From contig CM077153.1 in the NCBI GenBank assembly GCA_039583875.1, positions 70,812,482 to 70,876,481 of the forward strand: a stretch of DNA of 64,000 nucleotides. Reading direction: 5' to 3'. Below, piece by piece: positions 56,660 through 64,000 of this stretch (positions are counted from its first letter, which is position 1; each line of letters starts with the position of its first letter). Source of the stretch: Platanthera guangdongensis (lineage: Eukaryota; Streptophyta; Magnoliopsida; Asparagales; Orchidaceae). The notes under the pieces were generated by a model that did not search any database, was not told the origin of the DNA, and worked only from the letters and a program-made list of their open reading frames with translations. A program made the position numbers and the translations under genes.

Positions 56660-58726
56660 TGTTGGGTACATTGGTCAAATGTACCTGATTTGAAGAAGCC
56701 TTCCCTAACTCAATGATATGCATCATAATGTATTTGATGTTTGTTTGAGTTACTTGTGCAGGTTAGGTATACACTGGACTGAAGCTAAAAGTTTCCAAGT
56801 CCATGTGTCGATACCCAGAGGCAAAGTGTCGACACTTGGAGTTATTGTGTCGACACCTGGGAAGAAGAGTCGACACCAGACAGAATGTGTCGACACTTGG
56901 AGCTGTGTCGACACTCAGTGAAGGAGTATGCAGAAAAGCAGTGTCGACACTTAGCAGAAGTGTCGACACCTAGAAGAGCTGAGTCTACACCAGAAAGTGT
57001 CGACACTTGGAGCTGTGTCGACACTCAGCAAAAGTCTTCAGAATCTAAGTACAAGTGTCGACACTCAACACAATGTGTCGACGCTATGCTGAAGAGTCAG
57101 TATTTGAAGAAAGTGTCGACACTCAGCACAATGTGTCGACACTTAGTTGAAGACTCTACACTTGAAGAAAGTGTCGACACTCAGCACAATGTGTCGACAC
57201 ACAACCAGGAGAGTCAACACTTGAAGAAAGTGTCGACACTCAGCACAATGTGTCGACACTTAGTTGAAGACTCTACACTTGAAGAAAGTGTCGACACAAG
57301 GAGCTGTGTCGACACTTAGCAAAGAATAGAAAAGTTACAAAATATTCTAAGTACAAGTGTCGACACTAAAGGAATGTGTCGACACTCAGCTGAAGAAACA
57401 AAAGTGAAGACTTGTGTCGACACCAAGAAGCAGTGTCGACACTTGACAGTTTCAACACATGAAGATGTGTCGACACAAAGAACATGTGTCGACACTTAGA
57501 AGAATACAGTTAAAGAATGAAGAACAAGACTTGTGTCGACACTCAATTTCAGTGTCGACACATGCAGAAGAATCTGTGTCGAGACATACAAGGAATTGTG
57601 TCGACACCTTGTAGACTTGTGTCGACACTTACACAACATGTGTCGACACTTAGTCTATAAGTGTCGACACTTAAGAACAGAAAGTCTCGACACTATCTGA
57701 CAGTTAGAGAATTTCAAGAAGTGACTGGTTGACATGACAGCTGCCGATCCAGCCGGTCTACTGCAACTGTCAGAGAAATCAGAAGTCTGTTATGAACCGG
57801 ATCAGCCGGTTACCATGAAGGAAGCCTATAAATAGGCACCCATTGTTTACAGAAAAAGTGTGTGTGATTGATTGTTGTTGGTTACAAGTAGTTGTGAAGA
57901 ATACTTAAAGTGGTTGATCAGATTCTTCAAGAAATCAGAAAAGTCATATACAGAGGATCAACACAAGAAGATCTGTCAGTCCTACTGCAGATCTAAGAAG
58001 TTGGAGAGAGAGAGCTCCAATCAAGAATTCAGTCTTTGGAACTAAGGCTGAGAAGAAGGATTCAGAAACATCTGGATCTCAAGAAGTAGAGGTCAAGGAA
58101 CAACTGCAGAAGATTCAGACTAATTCAGTTCTAACTCAAGAAGCTTTGAAGGAAGCTAAGTCAGTTTGGATCTAACTGAGTTCTTCCAAGAGCTCTTCAA
58201 GAAACTCTCAACTCCTCTCTTATTTTCTGAGTTTTAGAGTTAGCAATTGTATTTCTATTTTAACTTGTAGGATCCATTGGATCTGAGAGAATTGTAAGCC
58301 TATATTATAAAGGCTGAGGGTAGGGCTTGATTGCCTGAGTGTAGGAGTTGAAGAACTCTGAGTGTAGGCCTTAATTGGCTGAGTGTAGGCCTGGGTGGCT
58401 GAGTGTAGGCCTTTGTGGCTGAGTGTAAGGCTTTGGGTCTGAGGTGTAGGAACCTAGTTGGGTTCTGAGATAGTGGAGAAGTTTGGCCGAATCTAGTACA
58501 CTGCTAGATAGGCGAAGGGGGAAAGTGGATGTACCCAAAGATTGGGGAACCACTATAAATTAGTGTGTCTGCTGTGCTGTGCTGTGGATTGACTGTTTGA
58601 TTTCTGTAATTGCTGTTAGCTGTAGTAATCTGTGAAATAACTGTTGTGCTGCCAACAAAGTTTCAAAAAGGTTTAGGTCACCTATTCACCCCCCCCCCTC
58701 TAGGTGTTTAGGTACCATATCTTTCA
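56660..58726 (+). repeat. C2 3' LTR
   Basis: Pairs base for base with 45660-47726 at an offset of 11,000, with about 18 substitutions and no gap. It has the same palindrome array (56800-57690) and TATA box (57827-57836) and is followed by the CACTG duplication. Confidence 0.97.
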
Positions 58727-60340
58727 CACTGTTTTTCTGAAAATTATTATTTTGTGTTGAAATAGATTTTGATTTTTCAACCTCAGTGTCTTTATTTGTG
58801 ATAGCTAATACTTCTTTTCCTTTAGCTGATATAATTTTTACTGGCGTAGATAAAATATTTTTCTTAAGTAGGAGAGGTTGACTGGATGAAGCTCCCAAGC
58901 AAAGTTTACCATTTAGTCTGGCATTGACTGTGCTTGTGATATCCATCAGTTTGATACTTCTCCCATTAAGGGATTCTTCAAAAAGTTTAGCCACATATAA
59001 CTTGTTTTCTAAGGAAACTATTTGTTCACTAGCTATTTTCAAATCTTCCTTCATTTTAATATTTTCTGAGGATAAATTTTTAAATTCAGTTAACTTATCT
59101 CTAAGAAGTTTTATTTCCTTCTCATATTTTATCAAATCATTACACAGCAATTTAAAATCTACTTAAACTGATCTGATGTAAAGTCAAAGGTTGAGATTAC
59201 GAGATCCTCTTCTGATTCATATTCAGAATCAGAATTGCTGCACGATGCATTGATTGCTATCAAGCAGACTTCTTTATCTTTTGCATCTTCTTCATCTTCA
59301 CTTGAACTGGATGAAGATTCAGTTTTTGTATCACTCCAAGTTTCAGCTACAAAACCTTTCTCCTTCTGCTTGTGTTTACCAGAAGAGGGTTTGTTGGAGT
59401 GTTTCTTGTAGTCCTTCGCCTTCTTCTTATTTTTCTTTTGATTTTTAGGACACTCTGAAAGAATGTGTCCCGTCTTCCAACAACCATAACAAATAATTTC
59501 TTTAGTCTGTGTTTTTTCATACCTTGGTTTCTCTTTATTCTTGGAAAATGTTTTCCAGAAATCTTTTATAGCCATCTTGTAGAATCTCTTAGGCAGTAGA
59601 ATCTATAGTTCTTCATTCTCAGGAAGTTGTTCTTCCTCTTCAGTTGCTTGAAAAGCAATGCTCCTTTCCTTCTTTACTGAAGATAATGTTACTTGTTCAG
59701 CTTCTCTAGTTTTGATGAGCTGCTCATAAGATTTAGTCATGTCCAACAAAGTCTCTGTTGAGATTTCATTGACACTTCTGGCTTCTCTGATTGGCCAGAT
59801 TCTTGAATCACACGTGCTAGGGAAACAGATGAGGATTTTGTCATTGTCTTCTGTCAATATAATGTCATTCTCCAAGGTTTTCAGCCCATTGATTATGAGA
59901 CTGAGTCTTATGTACATTTCAGCAACACATTCCATTTCACCCTTTTTGAAATTCTCATATTGAGAAATCAGGTGAGATCTTCTGTCTTTTCTCTCATCAG
60001 TTGATCCAACAACCATTGTAGTGTGGGAGTCCCAGATGTCTTTTACTGAGGTGCATTCAACAACTTTCTGAAAGATGTCATCAGACATGGTTTGGGCAAA
60101 TGTGTTCATAGCCTTTGTATCAGCAACTTTTACTTTTCTCTAGGTTTTTGACCACTCTGGAGGTGGTACTGCACTGGTACTTGTTGTTGCAAGTGGTAGA
60201 GACGGACCTGTCAAGATAGAAATGTCGATATCTTCATCAATATATTTCATGTATAATCTAATCCTTACTTTCCATAATGCAAACTTATTAAGATTGCATA
60301 TGGGAGGTCTAGTGCTTGCATACTTTTTATTGTGTTTCAT
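58727..60340 (-). pseudogene. gag: C3 Gag (SIRE-type Copia), interrupted by C2
   Basis: On the minus strand from ATG 60340: a Copia gag N-terminal domain (FALWKVRIRLYMKYID, then VKDIWDSH), a zinc knuckle CYGCWKTGHILSEC (about 59490-59449), an acidic Ser-rich stretch, then a coiled-coil part with FEESLNGRSIKLMDITS shared with C1. In-frame stops lie near 60138 and 59600, and a frameshift lies near 59160. The frame is cut at 58727 by C2 and continues at 45659. C3 is related to C1 (same repeat-bearing gag), not to C2. Confidence 0.85.
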
Positions 60341-60420
60341 GACAAAATAAAACTGTAATTAAAATACAATCTATCAGGATATTGTTGGTTCAGGTGTTAG
60401 CATGTAAAACAACCAACATG

Positions 60421-60432
60421 CCTCTAATTCCA
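60421..60432 (-). other. C3 primer binding site, decayed
   Basis: TGGAATTAGAGG on the minus strand, a decayed version of the initiator-Met site TGGTATCAGAG, two bases from an LTR end CACTTTCA. Confidence 0.6.
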
Positions 60433-60434
60433 AT

Positions 60435-60566
60435 TGAAAGTGAGGGATAGATCTATTTTACATTAGAGGGGTGGGGGCGGTGAATAATGTATATTAAAAA
60501 TCTTGATTTGTTTTTAGAGTAGTTTATAAAATTAATTTATATTTATATATATATATATAGATTAAA
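60435..60566 (-). repeat. C3 5' LTR end, 132 bp left
   Basis: On the minus strand it shows the Copia LTR end layout (TTCACCGCCCCCACCCC, then CACTTTCA). The rest is missing beyond 60566. It includes an AT dinucleotide run at 60546-60559. Confidence 0.6.
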
Positions 60567-62227
60567 TGTAAGACCCCTCCCCCTTACCAAGGTGGTTGTC
60601 GGTCTTATGCCCAGAACCGTCGTCTTACAGTGGCACTAACGCTCAGGTTAGTCGACACCGCAAAATGTCGATCCTGCTGGCTAGTACGATCATAAAAACA
60701 GTAGGCCAATATGATAAAAGAAGTAATACATAGCAGAGTACAACACTGCTAGTCCACAGTCCACAATGAGTAACAAACTTATGAAGAGTAATAAGGGCTT
60801 ATGCCCAGTACATCATATGAATAAACTCTCCTCTCAAAATATCAAAACAATGGAAGCTAATCATTTAATCTCGTCCCACCTGAGGTAGCGCTGTAGCAGT
60901 AGTAGTAGGTGGTATCAACTCCTCATGTCCTGTCACCTCGTGCTGTCGGTCGTGCTGGTGCTCCATCTCCTCGAGCTCCTAAAAATAGTTTGGTCACCGA
61001 CCATTAGTTGAAAATACTAAGTCGTTTCCTCTGCACCTCACCCCGCAATTCCTAGGCACCGTGCGGGAGGATGAAGCGAAGTACAATCAATGAGTAATAA
61101 ATGTAAACAGGTGGCAGTGGCATTATACTAACAAGTATATGAGGAGTAATAGTAGTTCTATTCTAGCAGTTCTATGTAAGAAGTACAAGTGCAGTAAGTA
61201 AAGTATAAAACTGAAGTAAGTAAGACAAGTGAAGTAAAACGTAGTACGGTAAAGTAAGTAAAGGACTAAAAGTAAGGGCAGGAAAGTAAAACTATGCTAC
61301 CACTACTCTACCATCACAAATCGTAGCTTAACTTATAAAAATGCCCATACAAATTTATAAGATAAAGTTTCCAGGAAATTTAACTTATCATATAAAAGAG
61401 CCCATACTAATTTATATGATAAGGATCTATGAAGTGTATGACCTAATATGAATGAATATTTATGATGCAATTTATGCAACAGGCAAGTGCAACTCACACA
61501 CAACGACTCTGTGATCACAGACCTTTAGTTCCCACTTTTTGAGAGCTAGCTTCAATCTCGGGTACCACCGCTGTGGCTACGGCAGCAGCAGAGCAGGCAT
61601 CTCGACTTCTAGGCCGGTATGCACACTACCAAACCTTAGACCCCTCTCATACGCCTCTGTACACATCCTAGGTGCACTCTAGAGTCCATGCGTACGTACT
61701 TTGCAAACAACTCGTCAGTCTTGTTGGGTCGGGTGTGCGTTATCGGGTATCGTCCTCCAGACCGCAGTGTAAAACAACCCACTTGCCCCTCAAACCCTCA
61801 CACTCGCCTGGTTCACCGTACTACGGTCCGTGTGACGATCGGCCAGTACCGCATGACCGGCCACTATATTTATGCACATGCAAGTATTTCATCCCAAGCC
61901 TTCAGCTCGCAAGACCAACCTGTCCTGAATCCCTCAAACCCTTCACGGGTGAGCCTGCAACATATATCCCTCCATCCCAACTCGGGTGAGAATGCACAAT
62001 AGTGCCTTTATTCCAAATCTCTCAAACTCATCATGGGCGAGAATTAACCACAATGTCTTAACATATTAGACTACTCTTGTCTACGGGTTATTATACTTAG
62101 TGATTTAAGGTTAATCCCATGACTGCCTAGGGTATACCCGGTGAAGGGCTCTCGGGGGCACTAGGAACTACGATGGGATTATGCCCAAAGATCCCTTTCT
62201 CAAGTATATTGATTTTAGTTGATGACT
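60567..62227. other. Unassigned repeat-like stretch
   Basis: It starts TGTAAGACCCCTCCCCC, which resembles a chromovirus LTR start, but no matching end is seen. At 61790-62050 loosely repeated units occur (CTCAAAC, then TCACGGGTGAG or ATGGGCGAGAA). The words TTATGCCCAG and TTATGCCCA recur at 60608, 60809 and 62176. No protein domain is recognisable; open frames at 61672-62002 look accidental. Confidence 0.4.
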
Positions 62228-62935
62228 TGTAACACCCCGAAACTCAAATGAGCGACGGGAGGCGTTTTGGGCCAAATCTGGAATTTGGCAGGGGAAAACG
62301 GCCTGGGACACGGGCGTGTCAGGCTCGAGTCGACGATTTGGCCGTGAGGTTGACGAATTTTTGGAGTCGACGATCGTCGAGCAGCGAACACGGCCTGAGA
62401 CACGGGCGTGTCTCAGGGCGTGTCGAGCTCGTGTCGACGATCTGCCAGGGAAGTTGATAATTTTCGCTCTACGTTATGTCGAGACACGGAACACGACCTA
62501 GGACACGGGCATGTCCAAGGCCGTGTCGGGTGGTCGACGAACTGCGCTCGACGAAGTGTCGAGATAGTGAACACGGCCTGGAGCCCAGGTGTGTTCGGGT
62601 TTGACACGCAAGTATCAAATAGGACACGGGTGTGTCCAAGACCCGTGTGAGTCTCGGGTTGTTTTCGGGGCTGTGTCGATCGGGGAACACGACCAACGAC
62701 ATGGCCGTGTCAGTTTGATAACGGGTGTGTTAGGTTAAACACGGGCGTGTCGGGACCCGTGTAATTTTCGTAACGCGTTGATTTTGACGGCGAATGAGGG
62801 ACACGGCCCTGGACACGGGCGTGTCGCAGGCCGTGTTCGGCCCAGGTTTTACTTTTCAGCTACGAAACGTAGCCATTCGTTTCCTTATTTTGGGATCCGA
62901 CGGTTGGGGGTTATTCCTACTGGTATATACCCATG
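62228..62935 (+). repeat. Chromovirus LTR fragment (U3 side), related to G1
   Basis: Starts TGTAACACCCCGAAACTC, as in the G1 LTR, and carries the same arrays (GGGACACGGGCGTGTC, TCGACGATCGTCGA) at 62300-62850. It is similar to 10596-11300 but clearly diverged. It ends abruptly in an Athila gag fragment at about 62936. Confidence 0.85.
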
Positions 62936-64000
62936 GATTGGGCTCCGTTTTTCCCGGCAGTGCCCCGAGCGCGCGCTCGGACATCATTCGCGCAAGCTGT
63001 CCAACCTGGAGTTCTAAGTTTTTTAGCGATCCGGTGATGTTCCAGATATTTGTCTCGTTGGAAGCAATATATTTAGAAAACTTCTCCTCCATCGGGGAGG
63101 GTTTTGGATGAGGGGGAGGCGGAAGAAATCCGGGAGCGAAAGAATTGTGCGGGCGCTGCGCATTATTCGCATTGCTCCATGAGAAGTTGGGGTGGTTCCT
63201 CCTACCTGGATTATAGTTATTGCTATAAGGGTTGTTGTTGGGGTTGAAGGAAGGTCGCATAGAATTTTCCACGTAGTCTACGAATTCATTGACCACGCCG
63301 ACATTAGGGGGAATCACCCAAGGAGGAGTGGTGGAGGCAGCAGACATCTCCGCCACCTACTTCGTCAGCCTTTCAACATGAAGGGCTAAGTGGGCAGTGG
63401 CATCCACTTCGAAGAGGCCGACCGCCTGCTTGGGACGTCCCCGTGGGAGGTTCCATTGGTAGGCGTTCATAGCCATCTCTTCAATAAGAGCTTGGGCAGC
63501 ATCGGGGGTCTTATTATTCAAGGTACCACCGGCAGCCGCGTCAATCATTTGACGCGTCTGATAGTTAAGCACATTGTAGAAGATTTTGACCTGCAACCAC
63601 GCAGGCAGCGCGTGGTGCAGACACTTGTGGAGGAAGTCTTTAAAGTGCTCTCAATTCTCAAATAGAGACTCGGAATCATTCTGCACGAACGAAGAAATGT
63701 CCGCCCCCAATATTGCAGTTTTGGCGAGCGGAAAATACTTCGTTAAGAACCGCTCCGCAAGCGCGGCCCAGGTGGTGAAACATCCTCAGGCGAGGGAATT
63801 CAACTACGCCTTAGCTTTGGATCTGAGGGAGAATGGAAAAAGGCACAAACGAATGGCGTCATCAGTGACGCCATTGATCTTAAAAGTATCGCAAATCTCC
63901 AAAAAACTAGACAAATGAATGTTCGGGTCCTCATCCGACAGTCCATCGAAGTACACGGCATTTTGGATCATTTGGATAACGCTTGATTTGATCTCAAAGT
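62936..64000 (-). pseudogene. gag: Second Athila Gag fragment, runs off the window
   Basis: Minus-strand homologue of 25550-26620 (A1 gag), with the same landmarks (YQTRQMIDAAAGGTLNNKTP, ALIEEMAMNAYQWNLPRGRP). It lacks the stop found in A1 at 25670 but has its own TAG near 63358 and a frame change near 63640 and 63905. It is a separate copy, fused to a chromovirus LTR at its 3' end; the 5' part lies beyond 64000. Confidence 0.85.

Larger units (their letters stand above)
45660..58726 (+). mobile_element. SIRE/Maximus-type Copia element C2, complete and recent
   Basis: Identical-length LTRs (2,067 bp) starting TGTTGGGTACA and ending CTTTCA lie exactly 11,000 bp apart. There is a perfect CACTG target duplication (45655-45659, 58727-58731), an initiator-tRNA-Met primer site, gag and pol in one frame, a palindrome-array spacer, a third ORF and a polypurine tract. 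By eye the LTRs differ at about 18 positions with no indel. One nonsense codon in each ORF makes this copy unlikely to be autonomous. Confidence 0.97.

Noticed and set aside
1..64000. Endogenous pararetrovirus or other viral sequence
   Set aside because: All RT-bearing elements have LTRs, integrase and LTR-retrotransposon domain order; no movement protein or virus-type arrangement was seen.

Overview
This window looks like one deep nest of plant LTR retrotransposons. I see no ordinary host gene, no tRNA or rRNA gene, and no sign of bacterial or viral DNA. The lineages present (chromovirus-type Gypsy, Athila-type Gypsy, SIRE/Maximus-type Copia with a third ORF), initiator-tRNA-Met and tRNA-Asp type primer sites, and a two-intron antisense gene all point to a seed plant with a repeat-rich genome, probably a eudicot. 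The species cannot be named from the sequence.

Layout. 1-1899: 3' part of an Athila-family LTR in plus orientation. About 1916-3650 and 12781-13384: one GC-rich tandem array of 115-bp monomers, split in phase by chromovirus G1 (3651-12778, plus; LTR, gag, pol with chromodomain, LTR). 13385-16716: unassigned DNA plus two minus-strand ORF regions, one of them a two-intron gene related to the 'putative gypsy-type transposon' family. I read this block as the 3' part of an old Tat/Ogre-like element with antisense ORFs and a tandem-repeat UTR. 16717-30206: Athila-type element A1 (minus), with 3.1-kb LTRs and a perfect CCTGC target duplication, inserted in an antisense-ORF exon. 30240-44816: 5'-truncated SIRE-type Copia C1 (plus), whose 3' LTR was later split by chromovirus M1 (38768-44298, minus). 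M1 is itself deleted and partly inverted. 44817-45380: LTR-like fragment with a TATA box. 45660-58726: complete, recent SIRE-type Copia C2 (plus), with 2,067-bp LTRs and TSD CACTG, inserted in an older minus-strand Copia C3 (about 45381-45659 and 58727-60566). 60567-62227: unassigned repeat-like DNA. 62228-62935: chromovirus LTR fragment fused to a second Athila gag fragment (62936-64000, minus).

Working state. Every pol is broken by stops, frameshifts or changed catalytic residues, and even young C2 carries one nonsense codon in each of its three ORFs. Many stops could be C-to-T products of CGA, CAG or CAA codons, as expected under cytosine methylation.

Most interesting signal. Different families carry dense arrays of short, CpG-containing palindromes (GTGTCGACAC in C2, TCGTCGA-type in C1, GACACGGGCGTGTC and TCGACGATCGTCGA in the Gypsy LTRs). 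In C2 and A1 these lie just upstream of a TATA box. In both Copia families the same palindrome recurs in the pol-ORF3 spacer, again followed by a TATA-like box about 110-120 bp before the ORF3 ATG. This looks like a second copy of the LTR promoter module serving ORF3.
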